64,000 nt of DNA from Altererythrobacter sp. XM-24bin4 (GCA_003149575.1 QCWG01000001.1:1083183-1147182); one strand, 5' to 3'; positions 17,762-28,323 are shown, numbered from the stretch's first letter. Made by a program: numbers and translations. Notes: generated by a model not told the origin, from the sequence alone.

Positions 17762-18918
17762 TCGAGACAATGCGTGCTGGATTGCTGGCAGCGGCGGCTG
17801 GCGCGGCTCTGGCGCTGTCTGCGTGCGGAGAGACCACGCAGGGCGGGCCGGATGTAATTGCGTCGACTGTGCCGGTTTTCCACGCCGAGGGGCGACCTGA
17901 GAAGCTGAGCGAGTGGAACCTGTTGCGGGTTGCGGATGGCGGATTGGTACTGAACGACCGCGTGACCGCTTATGATCTTAATTCCTCACTCTTCACCGAC
18001 TACACACACAAGTTGCGCACGGTGTGGCTGCCCGCTGGCGAGGCGGCGAAATACGATGGCGAAGAGACATTCGACTTCCCGGTTGGCACGGTCATCTCGA
18101 AGACGTTCTATTACCCGCGCGAAGGCGACGCGGTTCTGCTGGCGGATGACACGACTGCCAAGCGTTTGAACAGCGGCTTTGCGCTGGCCGATGTGCGGCT
18201 GATCGAAACGCGTTTGCTCGTCCGGCGAGAGGCAGGGTGGGAAGCGCTGCCCTATGTCTGGAATGCGGAGCAAACAGACGCGGTGCTCAAGCGCACCGGC
18301 GACGCGCAGACGTTGACGCTAACCAGCGGAGACGGTTCTTCGAGCGAGTTTACATACATCGTGCCCAACGCGAACCAGTGTGCCGGTTGTCATGCGACCA
18401 ATGCGACGACGCGCGAAGTGATGCCGATTGGCCCCAAGGCTCGGCATCTCAACCGCGATTTTTCTTATGCGGAAGGTGCGGAAAACCAGCTGGCTGAATG
18501 GAGCAGGCTAGGCCTGCTGTCCGGCGCGCCGGAACCGGGCGAAGCGCCGCGAAACGCGGTTTGGAGCGATGCGAGTCTGTCATTGGAGAGCCGCGCGCGC
18601 GCCTATCTCGATATCAATTGCGCACATTGCCATAATCGCGTGGGTCCGGCGGACACATCAGGCCTGCTGCTGGAGCATGATGCGCCGGTCGGCCCTTCGT
18701 TGGGCCTGTGCAAACTGCCGATTGCAGCAGGGAAGGGCACAGGCGGGCGTCTGTTCGGGATTGTGCCGGGCAAGGCCGATCAATCGATCTTCACTTACCG
18801 GATGGAATCGACCGACCCTTCGATCATGATGCCCGAACTGGGGCGTTCCCTATCGCATGCAGAGGGCACGCAACTGATTGCAGAGTGGATCGCGGCGATG
18901 GACGGGAGCTGCGCTTAG
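17758..18918 (+). CDS. Diheme c-type lipoprotein of the HNE_0200/SO_2930 type
   Basis: The 386-residue product has a lipobox (ALSAC, Cys23). It has two haem-binding CxxCH motifs, CAGCH near residue 208 and CAHCH near residue 288, far apart on either side of a conserved NATTREVMPIGPKARHLNRD segment. The C-terminal part includes FTYRMESTDPSIMMPELGRS, a pattern seen in periplasmic cytochromes where a distal Met can serve as haem ligand. An electron-transfer or oxidative role is likely, but the substrate is unknown. It starts inside the stop codon of the beta-helix gene. It is convergent with the small membrane protein, 3 bases apart. Confidence 0.85.
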   Translation: MIETMRAGLLAAAAGAALALSACGETTQGGPDVIASTVPVFHAEGRPEKLSEWNLLRVADGGLVLNDRVTAYDLNSSLFTDYTHKLRTVWLPAGEAAKYDGEETFDFPVGTVISKTFYYPREGDAVLLADDTTAKRLNSGFALADVRLIETRLLVRREAGWEALPYVWNAEQTDAVLKRTGDAQTLTLTSGDGSSSEFTYIVPNANQCAGCHATNATTREVMPIGPKARHLNRDFSYAEGAENQLAEWSRLGLLSGAPEPGEAPRNAVWSDASLSLESRARAYLDINCAHCHNRVGPADTSGLLLEHDAPVGPSLGLCKLPIAAGKGTGGRLFGIVPGKADQSIFTYRMESTDPSIMMPELGRSLSHAEGTQLIAEWIAAMDGSCA

Positions 18919-18921
18919 GCG

Positions 18922-19176
18922 CTATTCGTGTACAGAGGTTTCTGCCGCTTCGGCTGCGCGCTTTTCCTGCTCGTATGTGATCGCATCGAGGATCTTCGCG
19001 CCGCCCAGGAACACCGCGCCGGCAGTGGCTGCCCACAACAGATAACCGCCAAAACCGGGATATTCGAGCGTGTAATGCACGCCGCGAGTCATTGCGCCAA
19101 GGGCCAACGCATAGATGATCAGATACGCTTCCCAGCGCGTCTTGATCACAAACAGCCGGCCAATCTTGCGCAGCAT
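18922..19176 (-). CDS. Small two-helix membrane protein
   Basis: An 84-residue protein with two hydrophobic helices (about 18-36 and 46-66), a basic N terminus (MLRKIGRLFVIKTRWEAYL) and an acidic amphipathic tail (YEQEKRAAEAAE). A clean AAGGAA ribosome binding site precedes the ATG at 19176, so this start is preferred over one 21 bases upstream. No known domain is recognised, so its function is unknown. Confidence 0.72.
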   Translation of the reverse strand: MLRKIGRLFVIKTRWEAYLIIYALALGAMTRGVHYTLEYPGFGGYLLWAATAGAVFLGGAKILDAITYEQEKRAAEAAETSVHE

Positions 19177-19260
19177 GCGGTTCCTTTCGCCTTCCAACCG
19201 CAGACAGCGACTGGTGAATGAAAGGTTATCCTATGCAAAGCGTCTCTGGTGTAAAGTGCG

Positions 19261-20511
19261 TTAACCCAGTTCGGTAAGGTTAAGCGCTTCCAGAAGTGCA
19301 TAACGTGCCGATCTGACACTGTTTTTCAGGGCTTCATTGCCCATATCGGCGGGATCGATCTTTTCCGGCCAATTCGCCGCGATCACCGACTCGATCAAAT
19401 CGGCCTTGGCCTCGTTGATCAGAAAGCGCGGGTCGACCGTCGCTGGATCGCATACAACGCGCAGGCGCAAACACGCGGGTCCGCCGCCATTGGCCATTGA
19501 TTGGCGTACGTCGACCGGGATCACCTCACGGATCGGACCGTTGCTGGCCATCATCTGCTCGCACCAGCGCCAGACGCTCGCGCTTTCGCGGCATTCCTCC
19601 GGCACGATCAGCGCCATCCCGCCGTCTGGCAGCGTCAGCAATTGCGCGTTGAAGAGGTAAGTCTTGATCGCATCTGCCAGGCTCACCGCGCTATCAGGCA
19701 CTTCCACCACTTGTAGTGCGGGAAAGGCCGCGCGCATGGCGTCATAGGCGCCTTGACGATCTGCAAAGGCGAGTTCATGTGCGAAAACCACGGTTTCATT
19801 GGCGACCGCCACCACATCATTGTGGAATGCACCTCCCTCGATGGCTGCCGGGTTCTGTTCGATGAAAACGGCGCGCGTGGGATCTAGTCCATGCAAGCGC
19901 GCAACCGCGCGGCTGGCCTGTTCATGCTGGCGCGCCGGGAATTTGCCGCCTTGCTTGCCATACACGAACACTTCGACACCCGCTTCGCCATGTTTCTCGC
20001 ACAAGCGCATATGGTTGGCAGCGCCTTCATCACCGAACGTCGGCGGCACGGCATCGTGCACTGTGAAATGGTCTGCATTGCCAAATGCAATGTCTAGCAT
20101 AGCCTTGGTGTCCGGCCATTCCTGGCTGCGATGGAGCATTGTCACAAGGTTTGCCGGGGTGAGGTGGCATTTGCCATCAGCGGTGTCGGCAGCCGGACTG
20201 ACGGTGGCCGCATTGGCGGTCCACATGCTGCTTGCGGACCACGCAGCAGCGAGCAGAGCGCGCTCGGCGGTCTCGTCAACAGCCAGCGAATGCAGCAGAC
20301 TGTCATTGGGGCGCGGCAGGGGCAGCAGGAAACCCTGCACGCCAAGGCGGGCCAGATTGCCGCGCATTTTCTCCACGCCTTGCAGCGCCGCCGCGCGCGG
20401 ATAGGACGGGTCGCCCTTGTGGCTCGCGCTGGCGATATTGCCTAGACTTAGTCCGGCATAATTGTGTGAAGGGCCAACAATCCCGTCAAAATTGATCTCG
20501 GTTACGCTCAC
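19261..20511 (-). CDS. astB: N-succinylarginine dihydrolase
   Basis: AstB converts N2-succinylarginine to N2-succinylornithine with release of CO2 and ammonia, the second step of the arginine succinyltransferase pathway. The 416-residue protein shows NFDGIVGPSHNYAGLS at the N terminus and the catalytic motifs FHNDVVAV (His) and GGGPACLRLR (nucleophile Cys). It begins with an ATGA overlap on astA, so the two enzymes are translationally coupled. AstC, AstD and AstE are not in this window. Confidence 0.96.
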   Translation of the reverse strand: MSVTEINFDGIVGPSHNYAGLSLGNIASASHKGDPSYPRAAALQGVEKMRGNLARLGVQGFLLPLPRPNDSLLHSLAVDETAERALLAAAWSASSMWTANAATVSPAADTADGKCHLTPANLVTMLHRSQEWPDTKAMLDIAFGNADHFTVHDAVPPTFGDEGAANHMRLCEKHGEAGVEVFVYGKQGGKFPARQHEQASRAVARLHGLDPTRAVFIEQNPAAIEGGAFHNDVVAVANETVVFAHELAFADRQGAYDAMRAAFPALQVVEVPDSAVSLADAIKTYLFNAQLLTLPDGGMALIVPEECRESASVWRWCEQMMASNGPIREVIPVDVRQSMANGGGPACLRLRVVCDPATVDPRFLINEAKADLIESVIAANWPEKIDPADMGNEALKNSVRSARYALLEALNLTELG

Positions 20512-21524
20512 CGCGCCACGCTCCAGACCTGATCACCAGCCTTGACGTCCAATACATCTGCGGCTTGTGCGTCGATAGAGATCGTGCCGTCTTCGTTTAG
20601 CGCCCGCGCGCCATAACAGGCACGGAAAGTGCTGAGCCTGCCGGTGGCCAGAATCGCGCGTTCGCCTTGCTCGAGGTTGATGCCTGCGATCTGTCGCTGC
20701 ACGCTTTCCTTGACACTCTTGATGTCGTCAGTGCGGGCAATCATGCTTGGTCCGCCGTCAAAAATGTCGACGTAGTTTTCGTAGCGAAAGCCTTCATTCT
20801 CCAGCATCCGCATGGCGGCGCGTCCGGTGGGATGCGGCACGCCGATCACGCTGCGCGCGTCATCGTTCAGCATGGCAATATAGACCGGATGCTTGGGCAT
20901 CAGATCGGCGATAAACTGATTGCCATTGATCGCATTGAAATAGTCTGCGTCCTGAAAGCTCATGCCGAAGAAGCGGCCTGCCACGCCATCCCAGAAGGGC
21001 GAGCCGCCGCGTTCATCAATAATCCCGCGCAGTTCCGCCAGCGTACGGTCGCCAAACCGGCTGCGATGCATTGCAATGAACAGATAGCGGCTGCGCGCGA
21101 GCAGCAGGCCTAGCCCACCGGCGCGCTCATTCGGATGCAGGAACAGCCCGCCGACTTCGCTAGAGCCTTCAAGGTCTGTTACCAAGCTCAGCAATTCAGC
21201 GCGAACCGTGCGGTCCAACTCCTGCGAATATTGAGTCAGGGTATTCAGGCGATAGGAATAGAACGGCCATTGTTGGCCCACTTGTGTCATCAATTGGCAC
21301 GTGCCGCGGATTGCACCTGTTTGGGCGTTCTCCAATACCAGCACAAACTGTTCATCAGCGATTTCATCACCATCATTCGCGAAGGCTTCGCTCGCGCGTT
21401 CCAGTTTTGCGCCCAGTGCTGCCCGATCAGGCGGCAGGTTGGTGAACCCGCCCCCGGTCAGCTTTGCCATCTCGTAAAGCGGCTCCAGGTCGGCGGCGCG
21501 CGCGGCGCGCAGGCGGAAAGTCAA
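20508..21524 (-). CDS. astA: Arginine N-succinyltransferase
   Basis: AstA transfers succinate from succinyl-CoA to arginine, the first step of the AST catabolic pathway. The 338-residue protein is typical in length and shows LRAARAADLEPLYEMA, GGGFTNLPPDR, EVGGLFLHPNERAGGLGLL and the C-terminal FRACYGA. The start is a TTG at 21524, overlapping the TGA of the M20 hydrolase as TTGA; the longer frame upstream lies inside that gene and is a shadow. The tight coupling suggests one operon: hydrolase, astA, astB. Confidence 0.95.
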   Translation of the reverse strand: MTFRLRAARAADLEPLYEMAKLTGGGFTNLPPDRAALGAKLERASEAFANDGDEIADEQFVLVLENAQTGAIRGTCQLMTQVGQQWPFYSYRLNTLTQYSQELDRTVRAELLSLVTDLEGSSEVGGLFLHPNERAGGLGLLLARSRYLFIAMHRSRFGDRTLAELRGIIDERGGSPFWDGVAGRFFGMSFQDADYFNAINGNQFIADLMPKHPVYIAMLNDDARSVIGVPHPTGRAAMRMLENEGFRYENYVDIFDGGPSMIARTDDIKSVKESVQRQIAGINLEQGERAILATGRLSTFRACYGARALNEDGTISIDAQAADVLDVKAGDQVWSVAR

Positions 21525-22735
21525 TGCAGCTCTCCGTTCGCAATGCGAGTGATGACCAGAGCAGAGAGCGATGCACGCTCTGCCAAGCTTGGCACTATCA
21601 GAAATTCTTCCGGGCTGTGGATTGCCCCTCCGCGCACACCCATAGTATCGACCACTGGCACGCCGCAAGCCGCGATATTGTTGCCATCGCACACCCCGCC
21701 GGTGGATTGCCACTTGATGTCTTGGCCCAGCTCTGCGCCGCATGCCTTGACGAGATCGAACAGAGCTTGCGCGCGGTCATCAACCGGCTTGGGCGGTCTG
21801 GTGACGCCACCATGGCGATGGATGCCCACTTCGTGCTCTGCTTCGACCTGCCTCAGGACATCGGCCAGATTGTGGTCAAAGCCCTCCATCGCTTCGGTTG
21901 ACTTTGGGCGAATATTGAAGCGCAGCACTGCGTGGTCCGGCACCACATTGTTCGCCGCGCCGCCTTCCAGTTTTGCAGGATTGATCGTGATATCATCGCG
22001 CTCCATTGCTTTAAGGCGCAGGATCAGGTCAGCTGCGGCGACGACAGCATTGCGGCCTTCATGCGGATTGCGGCCTGCATGCGCGCTTTTGCCGGTGAAA
22101 GTGATCGAATAATTGCCTGTGCCGCCACGCGCATGGGCCAGTGTGCCATCGGGCAATGCGGCTGGCTCATAGGTAAGCGCCGCGAGTTTACCTTGCGCCA
22201 ATTCTGCGATAAGATCGCGTGACGCAAGCGAGCCGGTTTCCTCGTCTGAATTGATCAGCACATCATAACCCAGCGATCCGATCGCGCCGCTGGCCTCCGC
22301 CGCTATAAGGGCATGCAGCATGACGGCGATCCCGCCCTTCATGTCCGCCACGCCTGGCCCGTTCAAAGTATCATCATCAAGCCAGGTCTGATTCTGGAAT
22401 GAATGATCGGCCGGAAAGACTGTGTCCATGTGGCCAGTGAGGAGAATGCGGCGATTGGCCTTAGCGCGCACGCGCAACACCAGATGTTTGCCATGTGGCT
22501 TTTCAAACTCGCGACCATTGGGATCGATGGCTGTGACCTGTGCAGGCTCAACCAGTTCGGCATCACCGGGCAGCGCTGAAAAGGCTTCCGCCAGAACGTT
22601 TGCCTGCTGCGCTAGCCCTTCCAGATTGGCAGTGCCGGTGTTGATCGCGCACCAGCTTTGCACCTGTTCCAGCATGGCAACTGAATCGATCCGCTCCATC
22701 AAAGCGGCGGCATTGGATGATGGATTTTCTTGCAT
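21521..22735 (-). CDS. M20-family metallohydrolase of the AST operon
   Basis: The protein of about 404 residues has the two-zinc M20 pattern: LTGHMDTVFP (His, Asp), GVADMKGG (bridging Asp), DEETGS (Glu pair) and a dimerisation lid with GKSAHAGRNPHEGRNA. Relatives are acetylornithine deacetylases, carboxypeptidase G2 and succinyl-diaminopimelate desuccinylases. As the first gene of a unit with astA and astB it could remove succinate from an N-succinyl amino acid, in place of AstE, but this is inference. The ATG at 22735 is chosen; upstream in-frame ATGs would extend it by an unrelated basic stretch. Confidence 0.85.
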   Translation of the reverse strand: MQENPSSNAAALMERIDSVAMLEQVQSWCAINTGTANLEGLAQQANVLAEAFSALPGDAELVEPAQVTAIDPNGREFEKPHGKHLVLRVRAKANRRILLTGHMDTVFPADHSFQNQTWLDDDTLNGPGVADMKGGIAVMLHALIAAEASGAIGSLGYDVLINSDEETGSLASRDLIAELAQGKLAALTYEPAALPDGTLAHARGGTGNYSITFTGKSAHAGRNPHEGRNAVVAAADLILRLKAMERDDITINPAKLEGGAANNVVPDHAVLRFNIRPKSTEAMEGFDHNLADVLRQVEAEHEVGIHRHGGVTRPPKPVDDRAQALFDLVKACGAELGQDIKWQSTGGVCDGNNIAACGVPVVDTMGVRGGAIHSPEEFLIVPSLAERASLSALVITRIANGELH

Positions 22736-22911
22736 TGCCCGCTGCTCTAGCCGTGCCGTAACGTTAGGCCAAGTCGTGTGTTGATTGCGCGTGAAAGTAC
22801 GGTTGCAAAGGCGCAAGGCTTTGGCCATAGCGGCCCTCGCTCCTCCCCGGGTACAATTCAAATGACTGCCTGCCGCGCAAAGCGGTGGCTCTATCTGTAC
22901 GAGGGCGTGAA

Positions 22912-25008
22912 GTGAGCGAATTTGTGAACCGTGCCGGGATTAGGATCGATCCCCGACTGGCGACTTTCCTGGAATCTGAAGTGCTGGCGCCGCTTGAGCG
23001 CGATGCCGGCGCGTTTTGGCAGGGGTTTGCGGATTTGCTGGGCGTATTTGCCCCGCGCAATGCAGCACTGCTTGCCAAGCGCGAAGAGCTGCAAGCCAAG
23101 ATCGATGCATGGCATTCTGAACGCCGCGGCAAGCCACTTGATCAAGGCGAATATCAAACCTTGCTGCGCGAGATCGGATACCTCGTTCCGGAACCAGACG
23201 ATTTCACTATTGGCAGCCAGAACGTTGATGCGGAGATCGCAACTATGGCCGGGCCGCAGCTGGTGGTTCCGATCCTCAATGCGCGCTTCTTGCTAAACGC
23301 TGCCAATGCGCGCTGGGGCAGCCTGTATGATGCATTCTATGGCACAGACGCGCTGGACGCACCTCCTGTGCAACCGGGGGGATATGATCAGGCCCGCGGC
23401 GACGCAGTGATTGCACGCGGTCGCGAATTTCTCGATTCCGCTTTGCCGCTCGTGGACCAGAGTTGGGCAGATCTGGCGGACGAGAACGACGGAAAATTGC
23501 AGGATGAAAGTCAATATGTCGGCAAGACAGAACGTGGCTTGCTGTTCCAGAACAATGGTTTGCACATCGAAGTTGTGTTCGATGCTGAACATCCGGTCGG
23601 CAAGACGGATAAAGCTGGCATTGCGGACATCATCATCGAAAGCGCGCTCACAGCAATTGCCGATTGCGAGGATTCTGTCGCGGCGGTCGATGCCGAGGAC
23701 AAGCTGCTCGCCTACACCAATTGGCTGGGCGTGATCCGCGGCGATCTGCAGGAAAGCTTTGACAAGGGCGGCCGCACGCTGACCCGCCAACTGTCTGATG
23801 ATAAGCCATACACTGACCGGGGCGGGAACAACCAGAGCCTCCCCGGGCGCAGCTTGTTGTTCGTGCGCAATGTCGGCCATCTTATGACCAATCCGGCGAT
23901 CCGGTTGGCCACTGGCGGGGAAGTGCCCGAAGGCATTATGGATGCGGTCTTCACGAGTGCGATCAGCACACTGGATGTTGAAGGTCACGCGAAATACGGC
24001 AACTCGAAACACGGCAGCATCTACATTGTGAAGCCCAAGATGCACGGGCCGGAAGAATGCGCCTTCACCAATGACCTGTTCAATGCGGTCGAGGATCTGC
24101 TCGGCCTGCCGCGTCACACGATCAAGGTTGGCGTGATGGACGAAGAGCGCCGCACCAGCGCGAACCTCGGCGCCTGTATCCATGCAGTGAAAGACCGCGT
24201 GGTGTTCATCAACACCGGCTTCCTTGATCGCACAGGCGATGAAATCCACACCTCGATGCAAGCGGGCCCGATGATGCGCAAGGGGGAGATCAAGGGCTCC
24301 AAGTGGCTTGCCGCTTATGAGAAGCGCAATGTTGCGATCGGCCTCAAACATGGCCTTTCCGGGCGCGCGCAGATCGGCAAGGGCATGTGGCCTGCGCCTG
24401 ATTTGATGAAACAGATGATGACGGAGAAGATCGGTCATCTGAAAGCAGGCGCGAACACCGCCTGGGTTCCATCGCCCACCGCCGCCACCCTGCATGCGCT
24501 GCACTATCACGCCTGTGATGTGTTTGCAGAGCAAGCGCATGTCACAGATGTTCCGCCGCTCGATGATTTGCTCACTATTCCGTTGGCCGAAGGCACCAAC
24601 TGGTCTGAAGACGAGCTGCGCGAGGAACTGGATAACAATGCCCAAGGGTTACTGGGTTATGTCGTGCGCTGGGTGGATGCAGGGGTTGGCTGCTCGAAAG
24701 TGCCGGACATCAATGATGTTGGCCTGATGGAAGACCGCGCAACCTTGCGCATCAGCTCTCAGCATATGGCGAACTGGCTGTTGCACGGTGTGGTGACAAA
24801 GGATCAGGTGATGGACAGTCTGCGCCGTATGGCGGCCAAGGTCGACGCGCAGAACGCAGGCGATCCTTTTTACGAGCCGATGGTAGGCAATGAAGATGCC
24901 CCAGCGTTTCGCGCGGCCTGCGACCTCGTGTTCAAAGGCGTGGAGCAGCCGTCTGGCTATACCGAACCGCTCTTGCATCAGTGGCGGCTGGTCAAGAAGG
25001 CTAGCTGA
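22912..25008 (+). CDS. glcB: Malate synthase G
   Basis: GlcB condenses glyoxylate and acetyl-CoA to malate in the glyoxylate route. At 698 residues it matches the G isoform (about 720) rather than the shorter A form. Seen motifs include the Arg-containing [20 protein letters not shown], the [12 protein letters not shown] segment, [13 protein letters not shown] and [20 protein letters not shown]. The GTG at 22912, seven bases after GAGGG, is chosen over an upstream GTG. Its 3' end overlaps the convergent rsmA by 8 bases. Divergent from the AST operon across about 176 bases. Confidence 0.96.
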   Translation: MSEFVNRAGIRIDPRLATFLESEVLAPLERDAGAFWQGFADLLGVFAPRNAALLAKREELQAKIDAWHSERRGKPLDQGEYQTLLREIGYLVPEPDDFTIGSQNVDAEIATMAGPQLVVPILNARFLLNAANARWGSLYDAFYGTDALDAPPVQPGGYDQARGDAVIARGREFLDSALPLVDQSWADLADENDGKLQDESQYVGKTERGLLFQNNGLHIEVVFDAEHPVGKTDKAGIADIIIESALTAIADCEDSVAAVDAEDKLLAYTNWLGVIRGDLQESFDKGGRTLTRQLSDDKPYTDRGGNNQSLPGRSLLFVRNVGHLMTNPAIRLATGGEVPEGIMDAVFTSAISTLDVEGHAKYGNSKHGSIYIVKPKMHGPEECAFTNDLFNAVEDLLGLPRHTIKVGVMDEERRTSANLGACIHAVKDRVVFINTGFLDRTGDEIHTSMQAGPMMRKGEIKGSKWLAAYEKRNVAIGLKHGLSGRAQIGKGMWPAPDLMKQMMTEKIGHLKAGANTAWVPSPTAATLHALHYHACDVFAEQAHVTDVPPLDDLLTIPLAEGTNWSEDELREELDNNAQGLLGYVVRWVDAGVGCSKVPDINDVGLMEDRATLRISSQHMANWLLHGVVTKDQVMDSLRRMAAKVDAQNAGDPFYEPMVGNEDAPAFRAACDLVFKGVEQPSGYTEPLLHQWRLVKKAS

Positions 25009-25822
25009 GTTCGCGGGCAAGTTCGACGAATTCGTCGACACTCAATGTCTCCGCGCGGCGAGTTGGATCGATTCCGATTTTTTCCAAGGCTTCTAGCGCT
25101 CCGGGCACGGATTTGAGGCTTTGGCGAAGCATCTTGCGGCGTTGGCCAAAGGCGGCCTCGGTCAAACGTTCTAGCGTGCGGGAACTCACACCCTCTGGTG
25201 CGTTGACCGGCGTCACATGAACAATTGCGCTCATCACTTTGGGTGGCGGTGTGAAGGCGCTGCGGTGCACTTTCATAGCCAGTCTGGCCTGACTGCGCCA
25301 TTGCGCCAGCACAGCAAGTCGCCCGTAAGCACCTCCGCCTTCCTTGGCGACAATCCGCTGCGCGACCTCTTGCTGGAACATCAGTGTAAGCGAAACCCAT
25401 TGCTGCGGCCAAGTCTCTCCACCGAGCCACCTTACGAATAGCGCCGTACCCACATTATAGGGCAGGTTTGCCACCACGTGGAAAGGCTCTCCGCCCATCA
25501 ATTGGCCATGGTCGATCTTCATCGCATCGCCTTCGATCACGGAAAGCTGATCGGGAAATGCGTCGCTGAGTTCGGCCAGCGCAGGCAAGCATCGGCTGTC
25601 CATCTCGATCGCGGTAACGCGCGCGCCAGCCTTCAGCAAGGCGCGGGTCAGCCCGCCAGGGCCGGGACCAATTTCCAGCACAGACTGGCCGTGCAGATCC
25701 CCCGGAATGGCGGCTATCCGGTCCAGCAATTGCGCATCGAACAGAAAATTCTGCCCCAGCACCTTGGACGCGCTGAGCCCGTGCCGGGCGATAACTTCAC
25801 GAAGCGGAGGAAGCTCAGCCAT
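25001..25822 (-). CDS. rsmA: 16S rRNA (adenine-N6,N6) dimethyltransferase
   Basis: RsmA/KsgA dimethylates two adenines at the 3' end of 16S rRNA late in 30S assembly. The 273-residue protein has [10 protein letters not shown], the SAM-binding [16 protein letters not shown], the catalytic NLPYNVGTA and [12 protein letters not shown], followed by the RNA-binding helical tail. It is the last gene of lptD-surA-pdxA-rsmA and overlaps pdxA by 8 bases. Its end overlaps glcB. Confidence 0.97.
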   Translation of the reverse strand: MAELPPLREVIARHGLSASKVLGQNFLFDAQLLDRIAAIPGDLHGQSVLEIGPGPGGLTRALLKAGARVTAIEMDSRCLPALAELSDAFPDQLSVIEGDAMKIDHGQLMGGEPFHVVANLPYNVGTALFVRWLGGETWPQQWVSLTLMFQQEVAQRIVAKEGGGAYGRLAVLAQWRSQARLAMKVHRSAFTPPPKVMSAIVHVTPVNAPEGVSSRTLERLTEAAFGQRRKMLRQSLKSVPGALEALEKIGIDPTRRAETLSVDEFVELARELS

Positions 25823-26834
25823 GGGCGTAGCGCCGCGCAGCCATTTCGCCGGCCATGCGGATCGCGGCGATCATTGCACCCGGATCAGCGATGCCTTTGC
25901 CAGCGATGTCAAAAGCGGTTCCGTGATCGGGCGATGTGCGGATAATCGGCAGGCCCAGCGTGACGTTCACGCCTTCATCAAATTCCAACGCTTTCAAAGG
26001 GATCAGCGCTTGATCGTGATACATGCACAGCGCGGCATCATATCCCAACCGGGCACGCGGTGTGAACATCGCATCGGCGGAATGCGGCCCGGTTACATTG
26101 AGCCCTTCGCTCTGCAACTCAGCGATGGCTGGTGCGATCGTCTCAATCTCTTCGCGGCCAAATTTTCCGCCTTCACCAGCATGCGGGTTTAGCCCGGTGA
26201 CGGCGATGCGGGGGTTTTCGATGCCAAAGTCGCGCTTCAATGCGGCGGCGACAATGCGGCCGCGTGTGGCGATCAGGTTGGTCGAGATCAGGCTCGGAAC
26301 ATCAGCCAGCGGGCAGTGGACTGTCAGCGGGACAGTACGCAGGCTTGGCCCGGCCAGCATCATCACAGAGGTATTCTCTGGCAATCCGCAAGCTGCCGCG
26401 AGAAACTCGGTCTGCCCTGGATGTTGGAAGCCCACTTCTTCGAGTAGCTTCTTGGCGATCGGAGCGGTCACAACAGCGCTTGCCATGCCGCCCACGGCCA
26501 GCTGCGTGGCTTGCTCCAGTGAAGTGAGCGCGAGCTTTGCGCCTGCGGTGCTGGGTGCGCCGGGGTGACAGGCGACATCCTTGTCACCAAGCACCGGCAG
26601 CGCGGTATCAAAGACGTTGCTAGCCTGTGAAAGCGAGCTGATCTGAGTGATCGGACAATCAACACCAAGCGTTTCTGCCGCAGCGCGCAATACTCCGCTA
26701 CCGCCAACAACGGCGAATGGCTTCAACCCCATTTCTGACCGTTGGCGCCACGCATGCACGATGATTTCAGGCCCAATGCCCGATGGATCACCGAGTGATA
26801 TCGCTAAAGGAAGGTGTTCGCCTGTGCTGCTCAA
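25815..26834 (-). CDS. pdxA: 4-hydroxythreonine-4-phosphate dehydrogenase
   Basis: PdxA oxidises 4-phosphohydroxy-L-threonine in pyridoxal 5'-phosphate synthesis. The 339-residue protein begins [12 protein letters not shown] and supplies three metal-binding histidines in [20 protein letters not shown] and [25 protein letters not shown] near the end is diagnostic. It overlaps surA upstream by ATGA and rsmA downstream by 8 bases, so the operon is translationally chained. Confidence 0.97.
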   Translation of the reverse strand: MSSTGEHLPLAISLGDPSGIGPEIIVHAWRQRSEMGLKPFAVVGGSGVLRAAAETLGVDCPITQISSLSQASNVFDTALPVLGDKDVACHPGAPSTAGAKLALTSLEQATQLAVGGMASAVVTAPIAKKLLEEVGFQHPGQTEFLAAACGLPENTSVMMLAGPSLRTVPLTVHCPLADVPSLISTNLIATRGRIVAAALKRDFGIENPRIAVTGLNPHAGEGGKFGREEIETIAPAIAELQSEGLNVTGPHSADAMFTPRARLGYDAALCMYHDQALIPLKALEFDEGVNVTLGLPIIRTSPDHGTAFDIAGKGIADPGAMIAAIRMAGEMAARRYAHG

Positions 26835-28162
26835 TTGTAGTCGATGTACGCGTCATTGCGCAGATCGCGCAGGTAACGCTGTGCGCGTTTGTTAACCCGT
26901 TCATCTTCGAGCTGGTTCATCATATCATCAAAGCTTGGCCCGCCAACCACTTCAGGATCGTCACGACCGCACAGCATCAGAACCCGCACGCCTTCCTCGA
27001 TAGACCCGAATGGAGGTGTGGGCTGACCAACTTGAAGATTAAGCACGATGTTCTGCAGCTGCTCCGGCAGCGAACGCGCCCGGATCTGGTCATTGGTTAC
27101 AACACTTGCTCCCAGAGAACCTGCAACCGCATCCGCATCACCGCATCCGCGCATATTCTGAACACCGGTCGAGAATGCCTGGACTTGCTGTGCCGCCAAT
27201 TCTTCGCTGATTCCCGGTTCGAAACTGATCGAGATTTGCTTCAGGCTCAGCACCGCATCGCGCGGATCAGCCATCAGCACCTGACGCTTGTCGACCAGAT
27301 ATACAATCCAGAAGCCGCCCGGAATTTCGACGGGGCCGACCAGTTGGCCCGGCTGCATTTCGTTTACGATCGCTTCGAGCTGGGTCGAGCGCAATTGTGC
27401 AAGGCGAAGCCAGCCAAGATCGCCGCCAGTGGCCGCTGTCGATGCCTGCGAGAACTGACGCGCGTAGCCTTGGAAACTACCGCCCTGGCGGAGTTGTTGC
27501 ATGATCTGCTGACCATTTTCGAGCACTGCGTTGCCATTTTCAGGTGTTGCAGCAAGGAAGATCTCAGCAAGGCGAAATTCTTCGGTTCCGCGCGATTCTT
27601 CCATCCGCTTGAGAAGCTCGTTAACTTCCTCCTCGGACACGTTCACAAACGGTGCAATGTTGCGGCGAAGCAGGTTCGACCAAGCCAATTCGCCTTCGAT
27701 CTGGCGTTTGAGCGAAGCTGGCGACGAACCAATCGAAATCAGATATTCGTCCATCGCGCCGGTTTCCTGGCCGAAGTTTTGTACCGCCAAGGTACTGTAG
27801 CGGTCGGTTACTTCCGCCTGTGTCACTTCGATCTCTTGCGATTGCGCTGCTTGAATCTGCAGCGTTTCATCGATCAGATTACGCAAGACCTGCATGCGCA
27901 GCCGCGCGAGTTCTTCCTCCGACAACTGATTGTTGGATGCGGAAAGCACCAAAGCAACACGTTGATCGATGTCCGTGCCGGTAATGACATGGCCATTCAC
28001 AATCGCAGTTGCGGTTCGGACATTGGGGTTAGCTTCGCCGAGCAGCGAAATATCAGCTGGAATGCCCAATGGGTCATCCAAGGTTTGCGCAGATGCAGAG
28101 GCCGGCAAAAGCGCCAAGGCTGCAAGTGAAACAAGACAATTTTTCAAGATATTACGTGTCAC
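26831..28162 (-). CDS. surA: Periplasmic peptidyl-prolyl isomerase, SurA type
   Basis: The 443-residue protein has a signal peptide (LAALALLPASASAQ), a SurA N-terminal chaperone domain (NGHVITGTDIDQRVALVL), and one clear parvulin domain (FRLAEIFLAAT, then LRQGGSFQGYARQFS and GGDLGWLRLAQL). A second degenerate segment follows. It chaperones outer-membrane proteins, including LptD, encoded just upstream in the same unit. A GTG at 28162 fits; 161 bases separate it from lptD. Confidence 0.92.
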   Translation of the reverse strand: MTRNILKNCLVSLAALALLPASASAQTLDDPLGIPADISLLGEANPNVRTATAIVNGHVITGTDIDQRVALVLSASNNQLSEEELARLRMQVLRNLIDETLQIQAAQSQEIEVTQAEVTDRYSTLAVQNFGQETGAMDEYLISIGSSPASLKRQIEGELAWSNLLRRNIAPFVNVSEEEVNELLKRMEESRGTEEFRLAEIFLAATPENGNAVLENGQQIMQQLRQGGSFQGYARQFSQASTAATGGDLGWLRLAQLRSTQLEAIVNEMQPGQLVGPVEIPGGFWIVYLVDKRQVLMADPRDAVLSLKQISISFEPGISEELAAQQVQAFSTGVQNMRGCGDADAVAGSLGASVVTNDQIRARSLPEQLQNIVLNLQVGQPTPPFGSIEEGVRVLMLCGRDDPEVVGGPSFDDMMNQLEDERVNKRAQRYLRDLRNDAYIDYN

Positions 28163-28323
28163 TTAGTCAATCCATTTGCTGGCGAAATCTTCGCCCCGTC
28201 TATTCACGCCAATTGGCAAAAACTGGCTGAACCCGAGCTGAGCCTGATTGGGCCCCCTCTATTCATGCGGCAGATAACCGCTTTCAGCGCGCCTGCCAAC
28301 GGTTGAAGCTGGGCTATCGCGAC

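Noticed and set aside
23293-24645. A 450-residue open frame antisense to glcB
   Set aside because: It is the mirror of the glcB codons with no family resemblance, no ribosome binding site, and high GC codon bias alone can keep it open.
26783-28129. A 448-residue frame antisense to surA
   Set aside because: It lies fully within the surA gene and its sequence shows Arg/Leu/His-rich shadow composition without domains.
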